Shown here piece after piece: positions 1 through 8,217 of a DNA stretch of 64,000 nt. A program made the translations under genes and the position numbers. This DNA is from Deltaproteobacteria bacterium (lineage in GTDB: Bacteria > Bdellovibrionota_B > Oligoflexia > Oligoflexales > Bog-1112). A model generated the notes under the pieces. That model was not told the DNA's origin and ran no database searches. It was given only the letters and a program-made list of their open reading frames with translations. Location: positions 16,108 to 80,107 of the forward strand of contig JACKAG010000010.1 in NCBI GenBank assembly GCA_020635195.1, in the 5' to 3' direction. How positions within the stretch are numbered: position 1 is the first letter of the stretch; each line of letters opens with the position of its first letter.

Positions 1-1
1 T

Positions 2-442
2 TATGACAGAATAAAATTTGATCCTGTATCAGAAGTTTTATCACTTGCTTCTATGGATTGGGAAAGTCTGCTCTGTGGTCTGGGAGTGGTACTGCTTCGT
101 CAGTTCAGAGCTGTGACGGATCCATCCAATCCTGATCCGGATATTCCGGATCAGGATTGGATGGATGCTTTGCAATTTGTTTTTCATCCTCTTGGATCAT
201 CAGAAGAACTTGTTACAGACACTCTCATGTCAGAGGGGGCGTTTAGTCTTGCTCAAAAGAGCTCTGTAAGGAAATTTTTGGTTCAGCGGTCTCACGAGAA
301 TATGCTGGGTTACTTCTTAAGGCAATATCTCTTAAATCCCGAGATGTCTGGTCTGAAGTCCGCTGTTGCGAAGAGCATGCAGGATCACTCATCAGGCACA
401 GATGCCAGCCTTTTTGTGTGCGATTATAAGGCAACCAGTTAA
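2..442 (+). CDS. C-terminal part of an unrecognised protein; 5' end outside the window
   Basis: The frame is open from base 2, before the first internal ATG at 53, to a TAA at 440-442, so this is most likely the last ~146 codons of a gene that begins upstream. I do not recognise the family. The visible part is soluble-looking, with an acidic Asp/Pro stretch (NPDPDIPDQDW) followed by a predicted helical segment. That acidic stretch is encoded by a perfect 22-bp inverted repeat (120-166). The last 200 bases overlap the convergent winged-helix gene on the minus strand, so one of the two stop codons may be misplaced. The upstream neighbour is not visible and function cannot be inferred. Confidence 0.5.
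   Translation, partial: YDRIKFDPVSEVLSLASMDWESLLCGLGVVLLRQFRAVTDPSNPDPDIPDQDWMDALQFVFHPLGSSEELVTDTLMSEGAFSLAQKSSVRKFLVQRSHENMLGYFLRQYLLNPEMSGLKSAVAKSMQDHSSGTDASLFVCDYKATS
120..166. repeat. Perfect 22-bp inverted repeat with a 3-nt loop inside a reading frame
   Basis: Bases 120-141 are the exact reverse complement of 145-166, with TAT between them. Arms of this length are far beyond what codon constraint would leave by chance. There is no following T-run, so it does not look like an intrinsic terminator. It could be a palindromic mobile repeat unit or an mRNA structure. I see no second copy of it in this window. Confidence 0.85.
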
Positions 443-740
443 TAGGATTTTCACAAATAACAGGCGCGGCTTTGCTAAGATAATTGCGTGTTCTGCTGAT
501 CATTTTGACAATGTTTGTCGAATACGATTCCATTAATCTGGGAGATGGGTTTTTCTCATGTTTCCTGAGGTAAATTTTTCTGATGAGCATCTGCTTTGAA
601 AGGACTTCATTCTTACGAAGTGAAAATTGTTCGATCACTTTAGACATTGTGGGCTTTTGGGAAAGGTCCAGGGTTATATCTTCTCCAATCGTGAGTTTGT
701 TTTCAGACAGGATCAGAGACACTTTTGTCAGATGGTCCAT
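243..740 (-). CDS. Winged-helix DNA-binding protein (OmpR/PhoB C-terminal type), no receiver domain
   Basis: Residues ~8-115 have the pattern of an OmpR-type effector domain: an initial beta-hairpin (LTIGEDITLDLS), a helix (MSKVIEQF), the recognition region with SYSTNIVKMISRTRNYL, and a closing wing NWLPYNRTQKGWHL. No receiver domain precedes it. ATG at 740 is supported by AGGAAGG about 12 bases upstream. The last ~50 residues, after GWHLCLMSD, look like an unstructured read-through and lie antisense to the end of the convergent gene ending at 442. The original stop may have been nearer 390. Probable role is transcriptional regulation, target unknown. The domain assignment rests on pattern and is moderately secure; the C-terminus is doubtful. 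Confidence 0.6.
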   Translation of the reverse strand: MDHLTKVSLILSENKLTIGEDITLDLSQKPTMSKVIEQFSLRKNEVLSKQMLIRKIYLRKHEKNPSPRLMESYSTNIVKMISRTRNYLSKAAPVICENPINWLPYNRTQKGWHLCLMSDPACSSQQRTSDQTSRDLRDIALRSNPAYSRETAEPKISLQSSFEQD

Positions 741-972
741 AACGAGAGAAATCCTTCCTGGTGGTAAACCTTCGCCTGATATGTGTTTGGCACATCAGAA
801 TCTGTTTAAATGAGTTGGATACAAAGAGCAAGTATTATTGATGGATTGCATCATAACAGCATTATGAGTGCAGGATTGCTGCGCGGTCTGTTCTCTCTCT
901 TGAAATTCTCTGTGTTTCCTGGTTGAATGAGCGTCGGAATTGTCCTGATGACGTATTATCCGGGGAAGTAGA

Positions 973-1809
973 ATGAGCAGGCTGACTGAGGATATTTCTC
1001 AAAACTATAAACTGATGCTGATTTCTGATGTGCATCTGCGTGATCCGAAAGATCTGCGTTATGATTTGCTGATGGGATTGCTTGATTCTGTTCCGGATCT
1101 TGGGATTACATCTCTTGTGTTTTTGGGCGATGTTTTTGATTTTTGTTTTGGAGCCAGTCATTACTTCCGGGAAAAATTTTTCAGCGTGGGGGAGGTTCTG
1201 AGTCGGTTGGCAGACCGTGGTATTTCTGTGATGTTTATGCAGGGGAATCATGAATTTTTTCCTGAACATCTCAGATGGCGGGGGGTTCATTTTGTCAGCG
1301 ACAGAGATCTGACAATTCTGTTAAAAGATTCGACCGCGCTATCTTTGACACATGGCGACCGGATTTTTGCTCCATGGCACTATCATCTCTATCACCGACT
1401 GAGCCGTTCTTTTTTGTTTCACTGGGGGGGGCTGTTGTGTCCACAGGCACAACTGGACCGTTTATGTCTCAAAATCTCTGCCAGATCCAGAATATATAGT
1501 GAAGACAAAGATTTAAATCATAAACAGTTGATGCATGTGATGAGAAGCTGGCTCTCTCAGAGAGATGGTTCTTTACCGGAGGCACAGAATTCTCATTTTG
1601 GTATATTCGGACACTTTCATATCCCTTATGATTTTCAGGCTATGGGAGAGACGCCAGGGCGATTGCTTTGTCTGAAGAGCTGGGATACTCCGAATTATCT
1701 TCTTTATGTGAGTGGCAGGTGTGAGCGCTATGAATATGATGCGATGTCCGGCAAGTTTTTTAAGGTTAATGCTGTGTGGAATCCTCCTGATCTCAAACCT
1801 TTTGTGTAA
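973..1809 (+). CDS. Metallophosphoesterase, UDP-2,3-diacylglucosamine hydrolase-like (LpxH type)
   Basis: This is a calcineurin-like phosphoesterase of 278 residues with all the metal-binding blocks: SDVHL (residues ~17), LGDVFDF (~50), GNHEFF (~92), THGDRI (~125) and FGHFHIP (~215). The size and the long helical insert between the HGD and GHFH blocks fit the LpxH/LpxH-like group, which cleaves UDP-diacylglucosamine to lipid X in lipid A synthesis at the inner face of the inner membrane. A GNHE block in place of the GNRD common in LpxH leaves the exact substrate open. The start has GGGGAAG 4 bases upstream. The next gene starts inside its 3' end, so the two are probably translationally coupled. 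Confidence 0.7.
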   Translation: MSRLTEDISQNYKLMLISDVHLRDPKDLRYDLLMGLLDSVPDLGITSLVFLGDVFDFCFGASHYFREKFFSVGEVLSRLADRGISVMFMQGNHEFFPEHLRWRGVHFVSDRDLTILLKDSTALSLTHGDRIFAPWHYHLYHRLSRSFLFHWGGLLCPQAQLDRLCLKISARSRIYSEDKDLNHKQLMHVMRSWLSQRDGSLPEAQNSHFGIFGHFHIPYDFQAMGETPGRLLCLKSWDTPNYLLYVSGRCERYEYDAMSGKFFKVNAVWNPPDLKPFV

Positions 1810-2392
1810 TTCCAGGGAGATTCTGAGTCAGCCATCTTCGGGTGGATCTGGATCTGGATCTGGGCTTTGGGCGGGGCGCCCTCTTCGCCAGACGATGAAG
1901 GCTGAAGAGACAGGGGATGATCTTTTTATCTGGTCTTATCATCGTCACTCTCGCAAATGGTTCAGCGCTTCTTTTGGTCCTGTCTGGACTTCAGGGCTTG
2001 AACTGTCAACCTACCAGTATGGAGCTTCAGTTTCCCGCCATTATGAGATGTCCGGTTGTAAAGAGTTGCGAATTCGTGGGGGAACGGCTTTTTCCGGAAG
2101 TGGTGATGCTCGTTATCTGGGGGGAAGTCTGGGAGGGGCTTTGCTCCTGGGGCAGGAAGATATAGCTCCTGTTCTTGGGGCGGAGTTTGGTGGCGCTATG
2201 GTGTATAGCAAAAGGATGAGATCGTCTAAAAAAACAATGAGCGGCTTTATATTAGCTGGATTTGCCGGAGTCAGATTTTTCCGATCTTCGGACAATCAGC
2301 TTGAGCTGGCACTCAGGTATGAGCTGATGTTACCGGAAAGTCATAGTGCTCTTTCTTCTTACTGTTGGTTACAGTTAGGTATGCTCTTCTGA
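1730..2392 (+). CDS. Small exported protein, probable outer-membrane beta-barrel
   Basis: No named family is recognised. From ATG 1730 the product starts MNMMRCPASFLRLML and continues with a hydrophobic core typical of a Sec signal, then a Ser/Gly linker (SSGGSGSGSGLW) encoded by tandem GGATCT units near 1850. The remainder is rich in Gly, aromatic and alternating residues (FSASFGPVW, GGSLGGALLLGQ, GFAGVRFF), ending LQLGMLF, as in small 8-10-strand barrels. ATG 1730 lies 80 bases inside the upstream phosphoesterase gene, with AGGTG 9 bases before it. In-frame GTG codons at 1712 and 1721 have no better site. Overlap suggests co-translation with the lipid A enzyme, placing both products in envelope biogenesis by inference. 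Confidence 0.6.
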   Translation: MNMMRCPASFLRLMLCGILLISNLLCNSREILSQPSSGGSGSGSGLWAGRPLRQTMKAEETGDDLFIWSYHRHSRKWFSASFGPVWTSGLELSTYQYGASVSRHYEMSGCKELRIRGGTAFSGSGDARYLGGSLGGALLLGQEDIAPVLGAEFGGAMVYSKRMRSSKKTMSGFILAGFAGVRFFRSSDNQLELALRYELMLPESHSALSSYCWLQLGMLF

Positions 2393-2420
2393 ATATGGCA
2401 GATATATCGACTGGAGTTCT

Positions 2421-3911
2421 TCACAAAGAGGGAATTTCTTTCAATGAACTTTCTATTCTGTAAATTGCGTGCCCTGGAACTTTATCCAGAGATTGAGCGA
2501 TTACTTTATACTGATAGTTGTGTCCTGCTGCGATAATATTATCAGGCAGGGTAAAATGAGACTCTGAACCTGAAATTGGCTGAGATGTATAAACAGCGGT
2601 CTTTGTTCCATCACTGCGTTCTTCATATACGACAATAATCCATACAAAGCCTGTACTGATATGAAAGGGTGGATTTGAAGCATCTTCATGAAATGTAACG
2701 GTTCTTGTGGTTGAATCGTAAGAGGGAAGGACACTCAGTGGCTGGAGACCAGGAAAGGCGAAGAGCAAAACCTGAGACCAGGGTTGATTGCTTCCGTAAA
2801 CGAGTTCAAATGGAATGATCTGATTTGCTCCTGGGATGTTGCCTGATTTTAATTTGATTCTTTTCCCATAGACGCCATCATCAGGAGCTCCATCATCGCT
2901 CTGACCATCATCGGCCAGTAATCCATCCCATGGAACTGTGCTTCCATCTTTTTGGGTGACCGAGGCACTTTCAAAGAGGGAAAATCGAAGGCCTGGCCAG
3001 ACGCGTACAGAATCAGGTTTGATATTATCTCTGAGCTTCAGAACAAGCACGATGTATCGATAAAAGCTGCTCCCATCTTCGTTGGGGATCATTTCAAATT
3101 TGGCAAGTGCCCATGAAACGGCCCTTGGAAAGTAAACATCGGAATTTTCTTCTTCTGTATCCATGATTCCGTTTCCATTTGCATCTGCGTCCAGAACATC
3201 CGGAAGTGAATCTCCTTCTTCGGTTTCGTCATTGTCGTCGTTCTGGTCCAGCAAGTTTGGCATTCCGTCACCATCTGTATCGCTGTCTATCTGATTGGGA
3301 ATGCCATCGTTATCGCTGTCTGTATTCAGAGACAGACTGTTCTGGTTTCGCAGCAATTCCTCGCGGACTCCTGGAGGGATTCCGTCACCAGCGACATCCT
3401 GGACCGTCTCAGGGCTGAGATAAATCCCCTGGGTGTCCTGCCAGGTCAGAGTCAGTCCTTTATAGATGAGTTTTGGCAGCGGTTTGTCGCTACCTGCCAC
3501 CCGGAAATACTGCCAGATGGATAAGGAATGTTCTGCCGGATGAGCGAGAATCCCCCGTAGAATGAGAGAAGGAGAAAAAAGGGCGATTGTATAGGTGAGG
3601 CGGAGATAGGCATGGTCGAAATGAAAAAGACCAGAAGAATCAATGCTTGCCATTCTTGATATCCCTGAATCTTTATCAATTAATGCAATCACCCAACCTG
3701 CGAGGTCAGCTTGCGAGCCAGTTTGTGGGCTCACAGATCCATTGATCGTTGCATAAGGTCCCAGAGCAAGATCTTCAGCTAATTCGTCGCCACTTCTGCT
3801 GCAAGAGGAGGGATATAAGAAAAGAAAGATGATAACTGAAACAGGCTGAAGCATGCTCCTGACGAACAGGGCAAGACGGAAGAGGGAGTGCCATTTCCTG
3901 ATACATATCAT
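2421..3911 (-). CDS. Lipoprotein with thrombospondin type 3-like calcium-binding repeats
   Basis: The start ATG has AGGAG 9 bases upstream. Residues ~15-37 form a lipoprotein signal ending YPSSC, so Cys37 is the probable lipidated residue. Residues ~55-165 look like a carboxypeptidase-regulatory-type beta sandwich (TINGSVSP..LAGWVIALID). Residues ~197-255 hold Asp-rich repeats such as NTDSDNDGIPNQ and SDTDGDGMPNLL, the signature of thrombospondin type 3/EF-hand-like calcium loops. The C-terminal half (~265-496) has beta-rich segments, including one of the fibronectin-like type with DGVYGKRIKL. A surface or periplasmic structural role is likely; the partner is unknown. It converges on the small barrel gene with only 28 bases between them and no obvious terminator hairpin. 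Confidence 0.7.
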   Translation of the reverse strand: MICIRKWHSLFRLALFVRSMLQPVSVIIFLFLYPSSCSRSGDELAEDLALGPYATINGSVSPQTGSQADLAGWVIALIDKDSGISRMASIDSSGLFHFDHAYLRLTYTIALFSPSLILRGILAHPAEHSLSIWQYFRVAGSDKPLPKLIYKGLTLTWQDTQGIYLSPETVQDVAGDGIPPGVREELLRNQNSLSLNTDSDNDGIPNQIDSDTDGDGMPNLLDQNDDNDETEEGDSLPDVLDADANGNGIMDTEEENSDVYFPRAVSWALAKFEMIPNEDGSSFYRYIVLVLKLRDNIKPDSVRVWPGLRFSLFESASVTQKDGSTVPWDGLLADDGQSDDGAPDDGVYGKRIKLKSGNIPGANQIIPFELVYGSNQPWSQVLLFAFPGLQPLSVLPSYDSTTRTVTFHEDASNPPFHISTGFVWIIVVYEERSDGTKTAVYTSQPISGSESHFTLPDNIIAAGHNYQYKVIAQSLDKVPGHAIYRIESSLKEIPSL

Positions 3912-4042
3912 TGGAGTCTTCTCCTACTCGCTATATATCGGACAGGAGGTGACAATCTTCAGTAAGGTCATGGACTAAGAGCTTTTGAACAGGGGGGAGG
4001 CTTGTGTAGCCTTTGCTTTTTCCAGGGGCTACACCGCTTTCA

Positions 4043-4071
4043 TTGAGTGTGTTTTTTATGTGTGTTATAAT
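4043..4071 (+). promoter_or_regulatory. Sigma-70-type promoter of the RNHCP gene
   Basis: TTGAGT at 4043 and a perfect TATAAT at 4066 are separated by 17 bases. The next gene starts at 4107, giving a short leader of about 30 bases. Confidence 0.65.
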
Positions 4072-4106
4072 ATAAAAATTAAGTTTTTCTTAAGGATTTA
4101 AAGTGA

Positions 4107-4499
4107 ATGGCTATGTCCTCTCTGGAAGGTGGTCGCCTGGAAGAAAACAGAAGATTTACTCATATAAATGAGTTATTTACCTGTCATTACTGCGGACAAA
4201 ATGTCCTTCCGCTGAAAACAGGATGCAGAAATCATTGCCCATCTTGTCTGAGCAGCCAACATGTAGATGATTATCCAGGAGATCGTGCGAATTCGTGCCA
4301 TGGTCAACTTAGCGCGTACTCTTACAGTATTAACAGTAAAAAGGGGCTTGTTTTACACTTTGTTTGTGAACGCTGTGGAAAAGAGGGAAACAATAAGGCG
4401 GCCTGCGATGATCCGCTGCAACCAGACGACTATCAGAAAATTCTAAGTCTTGGTTGTCAGGGAGAGCGAAAGAAAAAAAGAACAACGACAAGATTTTAA
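4107..4499 (+). CDS. RNHCP-domain zinc-ribbon protein
   Basis: The product has the defining motif of the RNHCP family: CHYCGQNV, then RNHCPSCLSSQHVDD, PGDRANSCHG, and a second half with LHFVCERCGKEGNNKAACDDP. The CxxC, CxxC and CxxC sets presumably bind zinc. The family is widespread but of unknown function, possibly nucleic-acid binding. An unusual N-terminal ~20 residues precede the first CxxC, and a very basic tail (GERKKKRTTTRF) follows the domain. Two nearby ATGs (4107, 4113) are possible; AAGG lies 11 bases before the first. It has its own promoter and lies just upstream of rnpB, transcribed in the same direction. Confidence 0.8.
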   Translation: MAMSSLEGGRLEENRRFTHINELFTCHYCGQNVLPLKTGCRNHCPSCLSSQHVDDYPGDRANSCHGQLSAYSYSINSKKGLVLHFVCERCGKEGNNKAACDDPLQPDDYQKILSLGCQGERKKKRTTTRF

Positions 4500-4552
4500 C
4501 TGATATTCAGAAATGGGCTTTGAGGCGAAGAAGAGATAGCTGTTCTTAGCCC

Positions 4553-4581
4553 TTGTCAGGGAGGTTTCTGTTGCGTATAAG
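4553..4581 (+). promoter_or_regulatory. Promoter of rnpB
   Basis: TTGTCA at 4553 and TATAAG at 4576 are separated by 17 bases, placing the start of transcription near 4588, a few bases before the 5' strand of helix P1. Confidence 0.6.
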
Positions 4582-4600
4582 TGCGGTGTGGCTGGAAAAA

Positions 4601-5002
4601 CGCAGTTGGGAGACACTGTCGCTGTCATTCTTAACTGGATTAAGAGGGCAGAGGAAAGTCCGGACTTCAGAGGGCAGGATACTGGCTAACGGCCAGGCGG
4701 GGTGACCCGACGGCAAGTGCAACAGAAAGTAAACCGCCGATCTGCAATTAAGATTGCAGAGGTAAGGGTGAAACGGTGAGGTAAGAGCTCACCAGCGGAG
4801 CGGAGACGTGTCCGGCTTGGTAAACCCTATCCGAAGCAAGGCCAAACAGGGATGAGGTATTTTCAGGCAGTTGTCAGAGATACCTACGTCGGCCCGACGA
4901 TTCCCGGGTAGGCTGCATGAGCAGGCTGGTAACAGTCTGCCAAGATGAATGACAGTGGATGGCTTTTGCCATAACAGAATCCGGCTTATGATCCGGACTG
5001 CG
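4601..5002 (+). ncRNA. rnpB: RNase P RNA, bacterial class A
   Basis: This is the catalytic RNA that removes tRNA 5' leaders. The conserved 5' core is intact (GAGGAAAGTCCGGACTTC at ~4649, then AGGGCAGGATACTGGCTAAC). So are the GACGGCAAGTGCAACAGAAA block, GGTAAGGGTGAAACGGTGA, GGTAAACCC and the 3' core CAAGATGAATGAC..ACAGAATCCGGCTTA. The ends pair as helix P1 (CGCAGT at 4601 with ACTGCG at 4997). A run of seven T follows directly (5003-5009), so P1 probably doubles as the terminator stem. The arrangement of loops fits the ancestral (A) type. The downstream gene trmB begins 46 bases later. Confidence 0.95.
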
Positions 5003-5047
5003 TTTTTTTAGCACGCTCATACCTGATATTTGCCAGGTGAGCTGGCA

Positions 5048-5770
5048 ATGGAGCTGACGGTGCCTGTCCGAGGCCGAAATATATTTGAAGACCTTCCATC
5101 CGGATTGCTAAATGGTGTGAATCCTTATGCTCAGGAGCTGGTAGAAGCATGTCAGGCTCAGACTCTCCCCCTTCTTTATGGGCCGTACCTGCGTGAAATG
5201 AAAGGTTCCTGGAAAGATCTCTTTGCTCGTCAGAGCTGTAGTCGTCTGATTCCGGAAAAATTGATACTGGAAGTTGGTGTTCATAAAGGAAAAACGTTAC
5301 TTGAGATGGCGGAAGCCTTTCCATCTTATGGCTTTATCGGTCTTGATGTCACATTTAAGAGAGTTGTGGTGACGGCCAGGAAAGCCAGGCTGCGGGGGCT
5401 GACAAACGTTTTATCTGTTCTTGCAGATGCCCGTATGCTCGGAGATCTTTTTGGACCTCGCGAGCTTGGAGGTTGTATCGTTTTCTTTCCTGATCCATGG
5501 CTGAAAAAGAAAAACCAGCGACATCAACGCATTATCAACGAAGCGTTTATGCGGGGGCTAGAACCTCTTCTGGAAAGACCGGGATTTTTCTGGATGAAAA
5601 CAGATGCCGGGGACTACTTTCATGAGGGGAGTGCCGCGGCTGCCCGGGCGGGCTTTCTTCCGGCGCAGGGAGAACAGATTTTCCCTGAGGGGGACTGGGA
5701 ATCTTCTTTTGAGCTTATGTTTAAAAGAAAAAAAGTGCCTATTGATTCTGGAAAGTGGATTTTATTTTAA
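5048..5770 (+). CDS. trmB: tRNA (guanine-N7-)-methyltransferase
   Basis: TrmB makes m7G46 in the tRNA variable loop using S-adenosylmethionine. The SAM-binding block EVGVHKGKTLLEMAEAFP (~residue 77) is followed by FIGLDV, a DAR acidic position and the substrate-binding motif FFPDPWLKKKNQRHQR, in family order; KTDAGDYF follows. The first loop is EVGVHKGK instead of the common EIGFGKGE, a mild divergence. An in-frame TTG at 5030 exists, but ATG 5048 has AGGTGAG six bases upstream and is preferred. The N-terminal ~45 residues before the SAM fold have no counterpart in short TrmB proteins. It follows rnpB, so two tRNA-maturation genes lie together. Confidence 0.88.
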   Translation: MELTVPVRGRNIFEDLPSGLLNGVNPYAQELVEACQAQTLPLLYGPYLREMKGSWKDLFARQSCSRLIPEKLILEVGVHKGKTLLEMAEAFPSYGFIGLDVTFKRVVVTARKARLRGLTNVLSVLADARMLGDLFGPRELGGCIVFFPDPWLKKKNQRHQRIINEAFMRGLEPLLERPGFFWMKTDAGDYFHEGSAAAARAGFLPAQGEQIFPEGDWESSFELMFKRKKVPIDSGKWILF

Positions 5771-6228
5771 CATTAATGAATGATTAGATATTTTTCGCTT
5801 TTCGTATCTGAGAGGCTGCTCTTTATGCTAGACTCAATAGCAGGGTGAGCTGTCGATTTCAGTTCTGCTGTTCTGGTCAGGTGCTTCCGGTATATGTCGG
5901 ATGTGATGAGAAAATGGGCAGGTCTGATAAAGGGTTTTTGTATGAAGATATGCGAGTGTGAACTTGCTTAAATCAGAGAAAGATATATTAAAGGCAGCAA
6001 CTCAGTTGTTAGCAGTTGAGTCTGCAGCTCCTTCGGGAAACGTTGTTTCCGTGGGATCTTTGTCTGATCTGCGATTAAGGGCAGATGAAAAGCCGGAAAG
6101 ACGGATCAGAATTTTATCTGCCGGAGATAAAAACGGCAGTAATTGCGCAGAAATTTGTTCGATTAGTCGTGCAAAGATAGGGACAGGCTCATCAGGTTTC
6201 TCCCGGAAGAAAGGATAATACTTTTCCA
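5771..6228. other. Intergenic region without a convincing gene
   Basis: No family-like frame is visible. A GTG-initiated frame of 86 codons (5958-6218) has no ribosome-binding site and a composition like non-coding sequence. A weak promoter-like pair ending TATGCT lies near 5827. The strong AAGGA before the ybeY start lies at 6211-6215. Confidence 0.5.
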
Positions 6229-6786
6229 TTGAATATGAATAAGATCGAAGTGAATGTTAATAATCATAGCCAATCCCATAAGATCCATCCTGATGTTGCC
6301 AAAGAGATTTTCTTAGCTATATTGCAGAGATTTGGCTTTAAATCCTGTTGTCTTGGTCTGACGCTTGTCAGTGAATCTGAGATCAGGGAGCTCAACCGGG
6401 AGTATCGCGATAAGGATAGCTCGACGGATGTCCTTGCGTTTCCGCAAATTTGCTGGGAAAGAGCGCTTAGTTCCGATGATATTGATGATCTGGAAAACTT
6501 GTGTCAGAAAGGTGATATCCATCCGGATTTGCCTGTTATATTAGGTGATATCGTCATCTCCCCGCAGAATGCAGAAGCAAATGCGCGGGAAATTAATCAG
6601 ACGGTTGGACGTGAGTTATGTTTTCTGATGGTTCATGGTTTGTTGCATCTTTTAGGTCATGATCACATCGAAGCCGGAGAAGCTGAGCAGATGGAAATGG
6701 CACAGAAAGACCTTATGAACTTTCTTGCAGAGGCCTGTGCAGGTCCTGTCTGGGAGAAACTTGTCAGTGAGGCTTCATCAAACTGA
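6229..6786 (+). CDS. ybeY: Endoribonuclease YbeY (16S rRNA maturation, ribosome quality control)
   Basis: The zinc-binding signature HGLLHLLGHDH lies near residue 142, preceded by the usual NREYRDKDSSTDVLAFP block and LGDIVIS. YbeY is a single-strand endoribonuclease needed for 16S rRNA 3' processing. There is a ~15-residue insert between VLAFP and LGDIVIS (ICWERALSSDDIDD). The start is TTG at 6229 with AAGGA 13 bases upstream, or ATG at 6235; the choice affects two residues. The stop overlaps the next start by one base (TGATG), so the membrane CBS protein is translationally coupled, an order seen in many proteobacteria. Confidence 0.92.
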   Translation: MNMNKIEVNVNNHSQSHKIHPDVAKEIFLAILQRFGFKSCCLGLTLVSESEIRELNREYRDKDSSTDVLAFPQICWERALSSDDIDDLENLCQKGDIHPDLPVILGDIVISPQNAEANAREINQTVGRELCFLMVHGLLHLLGHDHIEAGEAEQMEMAQKDLMNFLAEACAGPVWEKLVSEASSN

Positions 6787-8153
6787 TGATTATGCAATTT
6801 TTTCTTGCTGAGGCAGGTTCACTTGCGGTTATTGTTGGCTGCCTTGTTTTGTCCGCTTTTTTTTCTGCCGCTGAAACAGCGATCACCTCTCTTGGGGTGA
6901 TTAAAGTCCGTCATATTCTGGAACAAAAAGGAAAACGGGCATCGCCATTAAACCTTTGGTTGCAGCATCCAGGGCGGGTGATTGCCACCATTTTGCTTTT
7001 TAACAATGTGGTGAACATTCTGGCTTCTTCTGTCACAACACGGCTTGCTTATATATATTTTGAAAGTGGTGCGGTTGGCATCGCAACAGGTTTTACGACG
7101 TTCTGGGTTCTTGTCTTTGGTGAAATTATCCCGAAATCCTTTGCAAAGTCACATGCAGAAGGTATGGCTCTGGTTTCTATGAGAATTATTCAGATGGTTT
7201 ATCTGATCAGCTATCCTCTGGTACGGGCTCTGTCAGATTTTGCGGATCTTGTGATTCGGTTTATTTCAGGTGGAAGTAAGACAAAGCCATTAATTACAGA
7301 AGAGGAAATAGAGTTTATTGTAAGTGAAGGTGAAAAGGCTGGAGTTATTGGGGATATAAAAAAAGATATTATTGAGGGCGCCTTTGATTTTGATGAGACA
7401 AAAGTCCGTGAAATTATGACACCAAGGCCGGATCTGACAGCCCTTCCTGTCGAGACGCCATGGAGAGAAGTTGTAGAAAAGGTTATTGAGACAGGGCACT
7501 CCCGCATTCCTGTCTATAAAGATAATATAGATCAGATTGTTGGTCTGGTCCTGGCGAAAGATCTTCTGAAATTTCTGAATCATGAAAATCAGGGGATGGA
7601 AAATCTGACCGCATCTGATTTTATGCGAGAGGTTCATTTTGTGCCAGAATCCAGGTCCATCATGGAAGAATTTAAGGACCTGAATATATTAAAGATTCAT
7701 ATGGCAATTGTGGTTAATGAATATGGCAGCACAATAGGTGTTGTCACGATGGAAGATATTCTCGAGCAGATTGTCGGAGAAATTCAGGATGAATTTGATG
7801 CGGAAGAAGCTTTAATTTTAAAGATTGATGACAATGTTTATGAAGTGTCCGGAGCAATCAATATTGATGAATTTTTCCAGTATTTTGATATTGGAGAGGA
7901 TCAGCTGAAGGAAAATGAAAAAGGGGAAGATATTGATACGCTGGCGGGTTGGGTGACTCAGTTGATTGGTCAGGTTCCTGAAGTGGGTCAGCAGGTTCGT
8001 ATCCTGAATTTTCTGATAGAAGTGATCCGTGTTTCTCAGAGGCGCCTGCAAGTTGTCAGGGTTCAGACGCTTCCTCCGGAGTTAGAACTGAAAAAGGATG
8101 ATGGACAGGTGAACTCAGATCAGCAGGTGCCAGCATCTGAGTTGAATTCGTAA
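6786..8153 (+). CDS. CNNM/CorC-HlyC family membrane protein with a CBS pair
   Basis: Residues ~10-190 form a DUF21 membrane domain with four hydrophobic segments and motifs such as FFSAAETAITSL and FGEIIPKSFAK. Residues ~205-325 are two CBS domains (IMTPRPDLTALP and VHFVPESRSIMEEF), and ~350-430 a transporter-associated CorC/HlyC domain (GAINIDEFFQYF). The length (455) fits the family; some members are implicated in magnesium or cobalt efflux, others called hemolysin C without direct evidence. In the cell it would sit in the inner membrane with CBS domains in the cytoplasm, probably sensing adenine nucleotides. It is coupled to ybeY by a one-base overlap and converges with nagZ. Confidence 0.9.
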   Translation: MIMQFFLAEAGSLAVIVGCLVLSAFFSAAETAITSLGVIKVRHILEQKGKRASPLNLWLQHPGRVIATILLFNNVVNILASSVTTRLAYIYFESGAVGIATGFTTFWVLVFGEIIPKSFAKSHAEGMALVSMRIIQMVYLISYPLVRALSDFADLVIRFISGGSKTKPLITEEEIEFIVSEGEKAGVIGDIKKDIIEGAFDFDETKVREIMTPRPDLTALPVETPWREVVEKVIETGHSRIPVYKDNIDQIVGLVLAKDLLKFLNHENQGMENLTASDFMREVHFVPESRSIMEEFKDLNILKIHMAIVVNEYGSTIGVVTMEDILEQIVGEIQDEFDAEEALILKIDDNVYEVSGAINIDEFFQYFDIGEDQLKENEKGEDIDTLAGWVTQLIGQVPEVGQQVRILNFLIEVIRVSQRRLQVVRVQTLPPELELKKDDGQVNSDQQVPASELNS

Positions 8154-8217
8154 GAGCCCAACCCCCTGATAGTGTTCCGCTCGTGTTATTTTGGCCTGAA
8201 AATGAGACTTATTTAAA

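Noticed and set aside
862..1290. 142-codon minus-strand frame opposite the LpxH-like gene
   Set aside because: Antisense shadow of a gene with clear metallophosphoesterase motifs; no family-like pattern.
1845..1870. Tandem GGATCT units
   Set aside because: Only three to four copies; a simple Gly/Ser linker rather than a functional repeat array, although slippage is possible.
5958..6218. 86-codon frame (and its antisense counterpart) upstream of ybeY
   Set aside because: GTG start without a ribosome-binding site and composition like non-coding sequence; not supportable as a gene.
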